Shown piece by piece: positions 53,473 to 62,570 of a DNA stretch of 64,000 bases; the first letter of the stretch is position 1, and the number at the start of each line of letters is the position of its first letter. The stretch is taken from NCBI GenBank assembly GCA_046351235.1, contig JAXLYV010000001.1, positions 1,984,001-2,048,000 of the forward strand. Reading direction: 5' to 3'. The stretch is from JBBSAT01 sp046351235. GTDB lineage: Bacteria; Myxococcota_A; Polyangia; Polyangiales; Sandaracinaceae. The notes under the pieces were generated by a model. The model made no database searches. It was given only the letters and a program-made list of their open reading frames with translations, and was not told where the DNA came from. The position numbers and the translations under genes are program-made.

Positions 53473-54133
53473 GCCGACACGAGCGCGCGCTCCGAGAGCG
53501 AAGAAGGGCTATCACCACGGCGACCTGCGCCGCGCGCTCCTCGCGTCGGCCACGGCGTCGATCGAGGCCGGCGAGGCCGCGCGCCTGACGCTGCGCGCCG
53601 CCGCCGAGGCCGCCGGCGTGAGCACTGCCGCCCCCTACCGCCACTTCGCCGATCGCGAAGCGCTGCTCGCGGCGGTGCAGGTGGAGGGCTTCCTCGATCT
53701 CGCACGCCGCACGGACGAGGCGCGCCGGAGCGCGCGCGATCCGCTGACGGCGCTCGAGCGAACGGGCCTCGCCTACGTGCGCTTCGCGCAGGATCGGCCC
53801 CGCCTCTACCGGCTGATGTTCGGCCCCGAGACGGACAAGGCCGCGCACCCCGCGCTGCACGACGCGGGGCGCGCGGCGCTCGAGGTGCTCGTCCAGGCGG
53901 TCCACGACTGCCACGCCGTCGGCGCGATCGAGGCCGACGTCGAGCAGGTGGCGCTCGCGGGCTGGTCGCTCTGCCACGGCCTCGCGTCTCTCCACGTCGA
54001 TGGTCTGCTCGAGGGCACGCGCGCCGGGCGCGACCTCGGCGTGACGGCGCAGGCCCTCGTCCGGTTGCTCTTCGACGGCGTGCGCGCGCCCGGAGCGCGC
54101 GGTCGCGCGCGTGCCCCTCTCCGCGCGCGCTGA
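53471..54133 (+). CDS. TetR/AcrR-family regulator
   Basis: 220 residues from ATG 53471; ATG 53459 in frame is possible. N-terminal helix-turn-helix: LRRALLASATASIEAGEAARLTLRAAAEAAGVSTAAPYRHFADREALLAAV, the TetR signature. The C-terminal domain (PLTALERTGLAYVRFAQDRPRLYRLMFG) matches the TetR_C_33/WHG type. It likely represses the divergent membrane protein gene; ligand unknown. Ends just before the beta-helix lipoprotein on the opposite strand. Confidence 0.9.
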   Translation: MPTRARAPRAKKGYHHGDLRRALLASATASIEAGEAARLTLRAAAEAAGVSTAAPYRHFADREALLAAVQVEGFLDLARRTDEARRSARDPLTALERTGLAYVRFAQDRPRLYRLMFGPETDKAAHPALHDAGRAALEVLVQAVHDCHAVGAIEADVEQVALAGWSLCHGLASLHVDGLLEGTRAGRDLGVTAQALVRLLFDGVRAPGARGRARAPLRAR

Positions 54134-54152
54134 CGCGTCGTCCGCGACCTCG

Positions 54153-55505
54153 TCAGAACGAGATCGTCGGCGGCATCAGGATGCCGATCGCGCCCGCGCC
54201 GGAGCTGACGGCGAGCAGAGGCGCCGTCGCATCGAGCGTGAGCGGCGAGCCCACGCGCGTGACGCTCGCGTCCCAGCCGGCCGGGAGGGAGGCGACGTTC
54301 TGCGCGACGACGCCGAGCTCTTCGCCGGTGCCCTCCACGCGCACGCCGGAGAGCGTCACGTCGAGGGGCCGCGCCGCTCCGTCGAGCACCGCGCCGATGC
54401 GCTCGTTGTTGCGCAGCGTCGTGTCGTCGATGCGCACCTCCGTCGTCGTGGTGGCGTCCTGCGCGACGTGGATCCCGTCGGCCATCGTCGTGCTGCCCGC
54501 GCCGCCCGGCGTGAGGATCGGCGCGGGCGTCGTGTCGGCGATCGTCGTCCGCGCCACGGAGAGCCGCGCCGCGCCGACGGTCGCGATCGCCGCGCCCGCG
54601 ACGGCGGTGAACGTGCCGTCCTGCACGTCGAGCGTCCCCATCGTGCGCGCGTAGGCGCCGGCCTGCCCGAGGCGCGCGATCGTGGGCGAGGTCAGCGTCG
54701 CCGTGCTCGCGTCCACGAACACGCCGATCCCCGGCTCGTCCCGCACGGTCAACGCGCTCGCCGTGAGCACCGTGCCCTCGGCGGCCACCACGCCCAGCCC
54801 GGGCAGCCCCGGCGCGTCGAGCGTCCCGTACACCTCGGTGCTCGCGAGATCGGCCTCACAGTCGAAGAGCTCGATCGCGATGCCGCGGTTCTCGACGACG
54901 ATCGTCGAGCGCAGGTCGAGCTGCGCCGACTCGCAGACGACGCCCGCGGAGGCGAGGTGACGCACGTCGACGCGCTCGAGCGTGGTGTGCCCCCCCAGCA
55001 CCACGACGCCGTACGTGGCGAGCGTGGCCGGATCGGCCGGCACGGGCAGCTCGAGCACGTGCGCCGGATCGACGTTGCCGTCGATCGTGACGTCGGTGAT
55101 CGCCGCCGTGCCTCCGCGCACGCCGATGCCGATGCCCGCCTCGAGCGTCATCGCGACGTCCGAGATCTGCGCGGTGCCGTCCCCGTCGACGATCACCGCC
55201 GCGGCCGCGCTCGTCGACGACACCTGGACGTGCGCAAGCGTCGTCGGTGTCGTGCCGCCCGTCGCGAGACGGATGCTCTCGCCCGGCCCGAGCACGAACG
55301 TGCCGCCCTCCAGCGAGGTGCCGGCGCTCAGCGCGACGCCGCTCGAGACGACGCACCGCCCATCGAGCGCGTATCGATCGCCGGGCGCGAGCCGCGCGAG
55401 TGCCGCCTGGAGCTCGCCGTCGCTCGGGCACGAGGGACCGCATCCGACCAGGACGGTGCCCAAGAGCGAGACGACCGTCGCGAGAGCTCGAAGCGAAGCA
55501 TTCAT
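54153..55505 (-). CDS. Beta-helix lipoprotein (paralogue 1)
   Basis: 450 residues. Lipoprotein signal MNASLRALATVVSLLGTVLVGC with lipobox LVGC. A short region with two further Cys (PSCPSDGE, RCVVSSG) precedes a right-handed parallel beta-helix: coils of about 20-25 residues with repeated (T/V)xxVxVxx (AHVQVSSTSAAAAVIVDGDG, ITDVTIDGNVD, LERVDVRHLASAGVVCES, LTASALTVRDEPGIGVFVDA). Beta-helices bind or cut polysaccharide; no catalytic residues can be assigned. It shares design and context with the larger paralogue at 59521. Confidence 0.82.
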   Translation of the reverse strand: MNASLRALATVVSLLGTVLVGCGPSCPSDGELQAALARLAPGDRYALDGRCVVSSGVALSAGTSLEGGTFVLGPGESIRLATGGTTPTTLAHVQVSSTSAAAAVIVDGDGTAQISDVAMTLEAGIGIGVRGGTAAITDVTIDGNVDPAHVLELPVPADPATLATYGVVVLGGHTTLERVDVRHLASAGVVCESAQLDLRSTIVVENRGIAIELFDCEADLASTEVYGTLDAPGLPGLGVVAAEGTVLTASALTVRDEPGIGVFVDASTATLTSPTIARLGQAGAYARTMGTLDVQDGTFTAVAGAAIATVGAARLSVARTTIADTTPAPILTPGGAGSTTMADGIHVAQDATTTTEVRIDDTTLRNNERIGAVLDGAARPLDVTLSGVRVEGTGEELGVVAQNVASLPAGWDASVTRVGSPLTLDATAPLLAVSSGAGAIGILMPPTISF

Positions 55506-55792
55506 GGCGGGGTAGCCTACGCGCCGCGGGCAGGCGCGTCCCTCGAGCAATGCGTGCGCCGACGGAAAGAGGCTCGCTTCGTGCCCGTTCGTCACGCGGG
55601 GACGAGACACGCTCCATGGGACCGTTCCGTGACGCGTCCTGCGCAGCGCTCCCGACGACGGCGACGCACGCGTGCTAGGTTTCGCGCCTTCGGAGGCCGA
55701 CGCTTGACTTGCTCTTGTCGTTCCGGGAGCCGCCCCCCCGACGCACGGCACGCTTCCGCCGTCTCGTGGCGGGATCGGCGAGCGATCCGACG

Positions 55793-58700
55793 ATGACCGA
55801 CGCCGAGACCTGGGTCGGGCCGTACCGACTGGTGCGCGAGCTCGGGCGCGGGGCCACGGGCGTCGTGCACCTCGCGCTCGATCCGACCGGCCGAGAGGTC
55901 GCCGTCAAGCGCATGATCGGGCTCGACGCGCGCACCTCCGAGCGCGCGATGCGCGAGGCCTCGGTGCGGATGCGGCATCCGAACGTCATCGAGGTGCTGG
56001 GCGCCGGTCTCGACGCCGAGGGCCAGACCTACATCGTGATGGAGCGGCTCGAGGGCGCGACGCTCTCCCAACACATGAGCGCCGGCGTCCCACTCGCCAC
56101 GTTCCTGCGCTGGATGGCCGACGCGGCGGCGGGAGTCGCGGCGCTGCATGCGCGCGGCATCGTGCATCGCGACGTCAAGCCGTCGAACGTCTTCGTGACG
56201 CGCGACGGGCAGGTGAAGGTGCTCGACTTCGGCGCCGCCGCCTACCTCGAGGCGGCCACGCTCCTCACGATGAGCGGCGCGGTCATCGGCACGCCGGCGT
56301 ATCTCTCGCCCGAGCAGGCCCGTGGCGCCCGCGTGGTCGATGCGCGCGCGGACGTGTGGGCGCTCGGGATCATGCTCTTCGAGGGCATCGTGGGCACGCG
56401 CCCGTTCGCGCGCGGCTCCGCGCTCGGGAACATGCTCGCCGCCGTCAGCGAGCCGACGCCGGCGATGGGGCTCGCCGATGCCGCCGAGCTCGAGGAGCTC
56501 GTGCACGCCTGCCTCGCGAAGAGCGCGAGCGAGCGACCGACGGCCGCCGCGCTCGCGGCGCGACTGCGCGCGCTGCCGCCGCCGAGCCGCGCGAGCGCGC
56601 CGCCGGCGTTGCCTCTCGCCGCCGCTTCGACGTGGCGTCGCATCGCGCTGCTCGTCCTCGACGAGGTCAACGATCGCGATGCGCTCGCGCGCCAGGTGGA
56701 GCTCGCCGGTGCCGCGCTCCTGCCGATCCTGTGGCGCTCGGCCGTCGTGGTGCTCGGGCACGAGAGCTCCCGGGGCGACGAGCTGCTCCGAGCCGTGCGC
56801 CTGGCGCTCGCGGTCGAGCCGCTCGCGGGGCACGTCGCCGTCACGTCGGCGCGACTGCGCCCCGCCGATCAGACGCTCGACCCGAGCGCGCTCGCCGAGT
56901 GCGAGCGCTTCCTCGGCACGCCCGAGCCCGGCGTCCTCGTGAGCGAGACGGTCGCGGCGCAGCTGGGCCGGCTCGTGGACACGCGCGAGGTGGGCCCCGG
57001 CGTGCGGCGCGTGCTGGGCCTGGCCGAAGCGCCACCGAGCACGCTGCTCCACGGTCGCGACGCCGAGCTCGACCGGCTCGGGCGCCTGGCCGCACAGGTG
57101 GCGCGCGAGCGCCAAGCGCGATCGCTCCTCTGCATCGGCCCACCCGGCATCGGGAAGACCGCGCTCGTGCGCGGCTGGATCGCGCGCGATCCGAGCCTCC
57201 GCGCCGTGGTGGCGGTCGCGACGCCCGAGCGCTCGGAGCCCCTCGCGCCGTTCCTCGACGCGCTCGCGATCGCGCGCGTGGCGGAGACCGATCCGCAGCG
57301 TGCGCTCGACAAGCGGCGCGTGAAGGTGCTCGACGCGATCGCGGCCGAGCTGGAGGCGAGCGCCGAGCTGCTCGTGCTCGCGCTCGAGGATGCGCAGTGG
57401 AGCGATCCGGCGAGCCTCGCGCTCCTGCGCGAGCTACCCGATCTGTTCGCGGGGCGGCCGCTCGCGATCGTGGTGACGGCGCGCGAAGCGATCGCGCTGC
57501 CCGACGTGGAGGAGCTGCTCACGCTGGCGCCGCTCGGCGCAGCGGCCGTGCGCGCCTTGGCAGAGCGCGATCTGGGCCGCCCCGTGTCGGGCGCGCTCGC
57601 GAGCGAGCTGGCCGAGCGCTCGGGAGGCAACCCCCTCTACGTCGAGCAGCTCCTGCGCCTGGGGCCGACCGAGGGCACCGGGAGCACGGAGGGTCGCCCC
57701 GCGCTGCCCGCCACGATCGAGAGCGCCGTGCAGGCGCAGATCGATCTGCTTCCGGCGACGCTCCGCGAGACCGTGCTGCGCTTGGCGGTGATGGGCGCCG
57801 TGTGCGACGCGGCGGACGTGCGGCGCGTGCTCGGTCGCTCGGGCGAGAGCTGGGTGGCGCACCTCGTGGAGCTCGGAATCCTCGAGCGACGCTTCGTCCA
57901 CGGGCGCGCGCTCGTCGCGTTCCGCAGCCGCGTCGTGGCCGAGGTCGCCTACGGGACGTTCGATCCCGAAGGCGCCGCGCACCTGCACCGCGAGGTCGCC
58001 GCGCGCCTGTCCGAGGAGCCCGTCACCGATGCCGAGGCCGTCGTGCGACACGCGCTCGCCGGCGGCGATGCTGCGCTCGCCGGGCGCTTCGCGCGCATCG
58101 CGTCCGCCGAGGCGGCGCGGATCGGCCACGGCGCCGCGGTCCTGCGCCTCTTGCCGACGGCGCTCGAAGGCGCGTCGCGCGAAGAGACGTACGCGCTGAC
58201 CTGGCGGGCGGCCGAAGCGGCCGCCTTCGCCGAGGGCGCGGGGCGGCACCGCGAGCTGCTCGAGAAGGCGCTCGCGGCGGCGAGCGGGGAGGCCGAGCGG
58301 GCGCGCGTCGAGGTGGAGCTCGCGGAGCGGCTGCGACGCGAGGGCCGCGTCGCCGAGGCCGAGCGTCATCTCTCGCGCGCGCTGGCGGCGCCGCTCGACG
58401 CGTCGAGCCGTGCGCGCGTCGCCTGTCGTGTCGCGCTGGCGCGCGGAGCGGAAGGCCGGGCGGCCGAAGCGCTGGCGCTGCTCCCGAGCGGAGGCGAGAG
58501 CCTCGACGCGGCGACCGAAGCGCTCGTCTGGGACACCCGCGGCTATCTGCACGGCGCCGTCGGCGCGCTCGGGGATCGACGCCGCGCCTATGCGCGCGCG
58601 GCCGAGCGCTACGAGGCGGCCGGCGACCTCCGGCGCGCCGCCGGCGCGCTCTCGAACCTGGGCGACAGCATGCTCCGCATCGGCGCGCTCGAGGACGCCG

Positions 58701-59293
58701 AGCGGACGCTGCGCAGCGCCGTGGAGGCCGCGCGCCGCGTCGGCAACGCGCTGACCGAGGCCTACGCCCGCGCGAACCTCGGCGTCGCGCTGGCATGGCT
58801 CGGGCGCGAGCGGGAGGCACGCCGCACGCTCGAGAGCGCCGAAGCGCTCGCCGCGCGCCTCGGCGAGGCCCGGCTCGGCGTGGTCGCGCGCGTCTACCGG
58901 AGCCGGGTGGACCCGGCGATCGACCTGCGTGCGCTCGAGCGCGCGCTCGAGGGCCGCGAGGGCGACCCGACGCTGCGCATGCTCGTCGGCGCGCGCTTGC
59001 TCGAGATCGCGCCCGACGCCGCGCGCATCGCCGCGGCGGAGGCCCTCGTGTCGCATGCCCACGAGGTCGAAGAAGGCGCGCTCGATCTCTGCGAAGCGCT
59101 CGCCGCGGCCTCGCCCGCCTCGCGCGCCGTCGAGATCGGGCACGCGCTGCTCGACACGACCTACCGTGCGCTCGCCGGAGATCCAGCGTGGCGCGACGAG
59201 CTCGAGCGTCACGTTCGCGCGCACTACCCGAGCGTGGCGCGACAGTGGTCGCCACCCGATGCAGGGGGCCGCGTATCGGCCCCCGAGGACTGA
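55793..59293 (+). CDS. Ser/Thr kinase-ATPase-TPR signalling protein
   Basis: 1166 residues. Kinase domain at the N-terminus (about 10-270): GRGATGVVH, AVKRM, HRDVKPSNVF, DFG, GTPAYLSPEQA. Next a cyclase-like region (about 300-420), then a STAND/AAA ATPase (LLCIGPPGIGKTALVRGWI as Walker A; LLVLALEDAQWSDP as Walker B), ending in a C-terminal TPR array (about 830-1160). This kinase-ATPase-TPR architecture resembles Pkn proteins of myxobacteria. The last 13 or so residues (DAGGRVSAPED) are encoded by a repeat element. Start ATG 55793. Flanked on both sides by beta-helix lipoproteins. Confidence 0.9.
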   Translation: MTDAETWVGPYRLVRELGRGATGVVHLALDPTGREVAVKRMIGLDARTSERAMREASVRMRHPNVIEVLGAGLDAEGQTYIVMERLEGATLSQHMSAGVPLATFLRWMADAAAGVAALHARGIVHRDVKPSNVFVTRDGQVKVLDFGAAAYLEAATLLTMSGAVIGTPAYLSPEQARGARVVDARADVWALGIMLFEGIVGTRPFARGSALGNMLAAVSEPTPAMGLADAAELEELVHACLAKSASERPTAAALAARLRALPPPSRASAPPALPLAAASTWRRIALLVLDEVNDRDALARQVELAGAALLPILWRSAVVVLGHESSRGDELLRAVRLALAVEPLAGHVAVTSARLRPADQTLDPSALAECERFLGTPEPGVLVSETVAAQLGRLVDTREVGPGVRRVLGLAEAPPSTLLHGRDAELDRLGRLAAQVARERQARSLLCIGPPGIGKTALVRGWIARDPSLRAVVAVATPERSEPLAPFLDALAIARVAETDPQRALDKRRVKVLDAIAAELEASAELLVLALEDAQWSDPASLALLRELPDLFAGRPLAIVVTAREAIALPDVEELLTLAPLGAAAVRALAERDLGRPVSGALASELAERSGGNPLYVEQLLRLGPTEGTGSTEGRPALPATIESAVQAQIDLLPATLRETVLRLAVMGAVCDAADVRRVLGRSGESWVAHLVELGILERRFVHGRALVAFRSRVVAEVAYGTFDPEGAAHLHREVAARLSEEPVTDAEAVVRHALAGGDAALAGRFARIASAEAARIGHGAAVLRLLPTALEGASREETYALTWRAAEAAAFAEGAGRHRELLEKALAAASGEAERARVEVELAERLRREGRVAEAERHLSRALAAPLDASSRARVACRVALARGAEGRAAEALALLPSGGESLDAATEALVWDTRGYLHGAVGALGDRRRAYARAAERYEAAGDLRRAAGALSNLGDSMLRIGALEDAERTLRSAVEAARRVGNALTEAYARANLGVALAWLGREREARRTLESAEALAARLGEARLGVVARVYRSRVDPAIDLRALERALEGREGDPTLRMLVGARLLEIAPDAARIAAAEALVSHAHEVEEGALDLCEALAAASPASRAVEIGHALLDTTYRALAGDPAWRDELERHVRAHYPSVARQWSPPDAGGRVSAPED

Positions 59294-59507
59294 GAGCGTG
59301 ACAGGAAACCTGTCGCCCTCTCTCGCGGAGCGATACGAGGCGGAGGCTCCATCGGGATTCACTCCCGAGGGAGGGGGCCGCGTATCGGCCCCGAGGACTG
59401 AGAGGGTGACAGGAACCTGTCGCCCTCTCTCGCGGAGCGATACGAGGGGGAGGCTCCATCGGGATTCACTCCCGAGGGAGGGGGCCGCGTATCGGCCCCC
59501 GAGGACT
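59264..59507 (+). repeat. Multi-hairpin repeat family 2, tandem copies
   Basis: A partial copy (59264-59290, hairpin GGGGGCCG/CGGCCCCC) lies within the last codons of the kinase gene. Two full copies follow at 59291-59398 and 59399-59507. Each opens TGAGAG and ends CCGAGGAC; the first supplies the kinase stop codon. They have the same three hairpins as the copy at 48641. Confidence 0.93.
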
Positions 59508-59520
59508 GAGCGCGCGCCGG

Positions 59521-61656
59521 TCAGGGGGCGAGCAGGCTCGCGCCGAACATCCGGACCGTGCCGGGATCGACGTCGGGCGTCGGCGCCATGACCTCGATCG
59601 TCGTCGTCTGCTGATCGATGCCGTTTCCTTCGAGCGAGACGCCGTGCAGCGCGAGGCCCGGTGTCGCGGACGTGTTCACGGGGAGCCCGGGCTCGAGGAC
59701 CATGCCGATCGCGTTGAGCGCGAGCGTTCCGTTCGAGAGCGAGACCGTGACGTCGGCACCGAGGAGCGCACCGGCGGAGTCGGCGTGGGACGACGCGAAG
59801 CGGTCGAGGGTCAACGCGGCCCCGCTCGCCACGACGAGGTTCGAGCCTCCGCCCATGCCGACGCACGAGGGATCGTCGCAGGCGGCGGCGAGCGTTCCAT
59901 CGACCACCAGGTCCGTCGCATCGAGACGCGCTCCGGCGCCGACCACCCAGGTGCCCCACACGCGGCTGCCACCCACGAAGCCGCGCTCGAGCGTGGAGCT
60001 CGCGCTCGCGAGATCTCCCGTCTGCACCAGGAGGCCCACGCCGTAGAACGCATCCGAAGTCTGGGTGTCTTCGATGCGCACGTCGGAGAGCGACGTCGTC
60101 CCGTCGATCGCGAGCAGACCGACGCTCGTCGCGCGCGCGATCGCCAGCCGACGCGCCGCGAGCATGCCGGCCCGGTTCGCGATGGCATACCCGCCGCTCC
60201 CCCCGACGGCCGCGGTGTCCTCGATGCGCACGTCGTCGAGCGTGAGCTCGGAATCGAACACGCCGAGGGCCGCATAGCTCGCGCCGTGCACGTCGACGCG
60301 CTCGGCGTGCACGCTGGCGCTCTCCCGCGACTGGATCGCGAACCCGCCGCCGGTGCGGTTCGACGTGACGCCGTCCACCGACACGTCCGAGAGCGCGACG
60401 GTGCTCGCCTGACACTGGATCGCGCCTCCCGTCGTCTCTTCGACCGCGACGCGCGCGAAGGTGGCGTCCGAGGAGAAGACGACGATCGCGTCGTCGGTCC
60501 GACGCACCGTGAGGTCGGTCGCGCGCACCGTCGCCGACGCGACGAAGATGCCCGCCGAGCGCGCATCGTCGACCACCACGCGCGTGAGCTCCGCCTGCGA
60601 CTCGAGGACCCCGAGCGCCATCGTCCGCACGTCACGCACGGTGACGTCGGTCAGCGCGAGCCGGCCGCCACGCAGGAGCACGCCGGGCTGCGAGCTCCCA
60701 TCGACCACCACGCGCGTCAGCTCGACCTGCTCGAGCCCACCCGCCATCCACACGCCGCGGTCGGGGGCGTCGGGATCGGCGCCGAGCGCGATCGCGGTGG
60801 CGACGACGTCGGTGGCGGTGAGTGTGCCGGAGGCGAAGAGCGACGTCTGGCCGATCGCGAACGCTCCGCCCGTCGCGCGCTCGACGCCCACGTGGTCGAG
60901 CGTGATGCGCACCGGGTCGATCGCGGCGAGGAAGAGCTCGCTCAGGTCTCGGGCCGCGACGCGGCTCGCCACGAGCGAGCCTCCCGCGTCGATCTGGACC
61001 GCGCGGCTGATGCCGCTCGCGAGCTCGACCTCCTCGAGCTCGAGCGTCGCGCCGGCGTGGACGGACATGCTGCTCCAGAAGCGGTCGGGGGGCTGCGCGC
61101 CACGCACCCGCAGCCGCGCGATGCGGGTGGTGCCGGTGTGGGCGATCAGCGTCGCCTGGAGGCGAAGGGTCGTGGTGTCGCTGCACGCACCGAGCAACGT
61201 GACCCCTTCGAGCTGTAAGTCGGCGCTCCGATGCTCGCCCGCAGAGAGGGCGACGACGTGCGCGCCCGTTCGAAGCGCCTCGGCGATCGTCGCGTACGGG
61301 TGCGCGCGCGTGCCGTCGCCGCCGGCCCCGGTCGGACGCACGTAGACCGCGTCGGGCGGAGCGTCGGCGGCGAACTCGTCGTCGCAGTGCGTCGCGAGCG
61401 GCACGCAGCCCCGTCCGGCAACGAGCAGCTGGCCGTCGCCACAGCGCGGCGCCTCCACCCACGGCACACAGGCCGCGCCGCCGAGCGAGAGCGCGCTCGG
61501 CAACCAACCGTCCGGGCACGTGGGCTCGACCCGCGCGGGCGCGAGCGGCGGCACGGGCGACGCGATGCCGGCGTCGGTCGGGGCGATCGGCCCGGGACCG
61601 GTCGAGCACCCCACCACGAGCGCCGCGACGGCGACGAGGCACGACCACGCACGCAT
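59521..61656 (-). CDS. Beta-helix lipoprotein (paralogue 2), DUF1565-like
   Basis: 711 residues. Signal peptide MRAWSCLVAVAALVVGC, lipobox VVGC. A Cys-rich short domain (about 40-105: CPDGWLPS, CGDGQLLVAGRGCVPLATHC) is followed by the DUF1565-type opening YVRPTGAGGDGTRAHPYATI and then 20 or so beta-helix coils (LTDVTVRDVRTMALGVLES, LSDVSVDGVTSN, LDDVRIEDTAAVGGSGGYAIAN). It is about twice as long as the paralogue at 54153. The start lies 269 bases from the GST gene with nothing recognisable between. Function unknown. Confidence 0.82.
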   Translation of the reverse strand: MRAWSCLVAVAALVVGCSTGPGPIAPTDAGIASPVPPLAPARVEPTCPDGWLPSALSLGGAACVPWVEAPRCGDGQLLVAGRGCVPLATHCDDEFAADAPPDAVYVRPTGAGGDGTRAHPYATIAEALRTGAHVVALSAGEHRSADLQLEGVTLLGACSDTTTLRLQATLIAHTGTTRIARLRVRGAQPPDRFWSSMSVHAGATLELEEVELASGISRAVQIDAGGSLVASRVAARDLSELFLAAIDPVRITLDHVGVERATGGAFAIGQTSLFASGTLTATDVVATAIALGADPDAPDRGVWMAGGLEQVELTRVVVDGSSQPGVLLRGGRLALTDVTVRDVRTMALGVLESQAELTRVVVDDARSAGIFVASATVRATDLTVRRTDDAIVVFSSDATFARVAVEETTGGAIQCQASTVALSDVSVDGVTSNRTGGGFAIQSRESASVHAERVDVHGASYAALGVFDSELTLDDVRIEDTAAVGGSGGYAIANRAGMLAARRLAIARATSVGLLAIDGTTSLSDVRIEDTQTSDAFYGVGLLVQTGDLASASSTLERGFVGGSRVWGTWVVGAGARLDATDLVVDGTLAAACDDPSCVGMGGGSNLVVASGAALTLDRFASSHADSAGALLGADVTVSLSNGTLALNAIGMVLEPGLPVNTSATPGLALHGVSLEGNGIDQQTTTIEVMAPTPDVDPGTVRMFGASLLAP

Positions 61657-61925
61657 CGACCGATCGTGTAGCAGGCTCGCGCGCTCCTGCACCGGCCGCT
61701 CCGCACGCTCCGACGCGTCCCCCGGGGTGCGCCACCCGTGTCGAGCTCCCGGACGGTCGTCGCCGCGCCGTTCGTCGCGCTCCATGATGAGCTCAGGAGT
61801 GGCCGCGCCGTGGGCGATCCACCACGCTATCTGACCCTGCATGTCGTCGTCGGCGTCCTCGCCGAGCGAAGCTGGCCCGAGCTACGTGCGGCGAGGATCG
61901 ACGCGCGGGCCGCCGCTTCGGCGGA

Positions 61926-62570
61926 TCACTCCTTCGGAAAGTGCCCGAAATACGGTTCCGCTTCGCGCAGGACGCGTGCGTAGGAGGGCCGCCCCTTCAG
62001 GCGCTCGAGGTACTCGCGCGCACGCGGATGATCCCCGCCGAGTGGCGCGACGAGGTCGGCGTAGAAGAGCGCCGGCGCCGCCGCACAGTCGGCCATCGTG
62101 AAGCGCTCGCCCGCTGCCCAGCTGCGACCCGCGAGATCGCGCTCGATCATCGCGTAGGCCACGCCGAGCTGCTTGCGCGCCTCGTCGACGCCGTAGGGAT
62201 CTCTCGACGATGCCGGCCGCAGGCGATCGGTCACGATCTTCTGCATCGGCGTGTGCACGTAGAGATCGAAGAATCGATCGCGCAGGCGCGTCTCGAGCGC
62301 CGCCTCGGGCTCGGCAGGCAGCAGCCACGACGCGCGGGGGATCGTCGTCGCGAGATGCTCGAGGATGATCGTCGACTCCGGAACGACGCGTCCGGCGTCG
62401 ACGAGGAGCGGCATCTTCCCTACCGGCCAGAGCGCGACGTGGGCCGCGGCCGCCGCCGGATCCGCGAGATCGAGCAGGCGCGGCGTGAACGCGATCTCCG
62501 ACTCGTAGAGCGCGATGAGCACCTTGTGGCAGTAGGAGGCGAGGGGATGGAAGTGGAGCTCCAGGGTCAT
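61926..62570 (-). CDS. Glutathione S-transferase family protein
   Basis: 214 residues. The N-terminal thioredoxin-like half opens LELHFHPLASYCHKVLIALYE, has GKMPLLVDAG and PESTIILEHL, the glutathione-binding Glu-Ser of GSTs. The C-terminal helical half contains RSWAAGERFTMADCAAAPALFY, the conserved N-capping box and hydrophobic staple. It may conjugate or reduce electrophiles. The ATG overlaps the sigma factor stop (ATGA), so it is co-expressed with it, which suggests a stress response. Confidence 0.9.
   Translation of the reverse strand: MTLELHFHPLASYCHKVLIALYESEIAFTPRLLDLADPAAAAAHVALWPVGKMPLLVDAGRVVPESTIILEHLATTIPRASWLLPAEPEAALETRLRDRFFDLYVHTPMQKIVTDRLRPASSRDPYGVDEARKQLGVAYAMIERDLAGRSWAAGERFTMADCAAAPALFYADLVAPLGGDHPRAREYLERLKGRPSYARVLREAEPYFGHFPKE

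Noticed and set aside
57434..60415. Minus-strand 993-codon frame across the kinase gene and repeats
   Set aside because: It is a shadow caused by high GC; it crosses the family 2 repeats, has no domain, and overlaps a multi-domain kinase.
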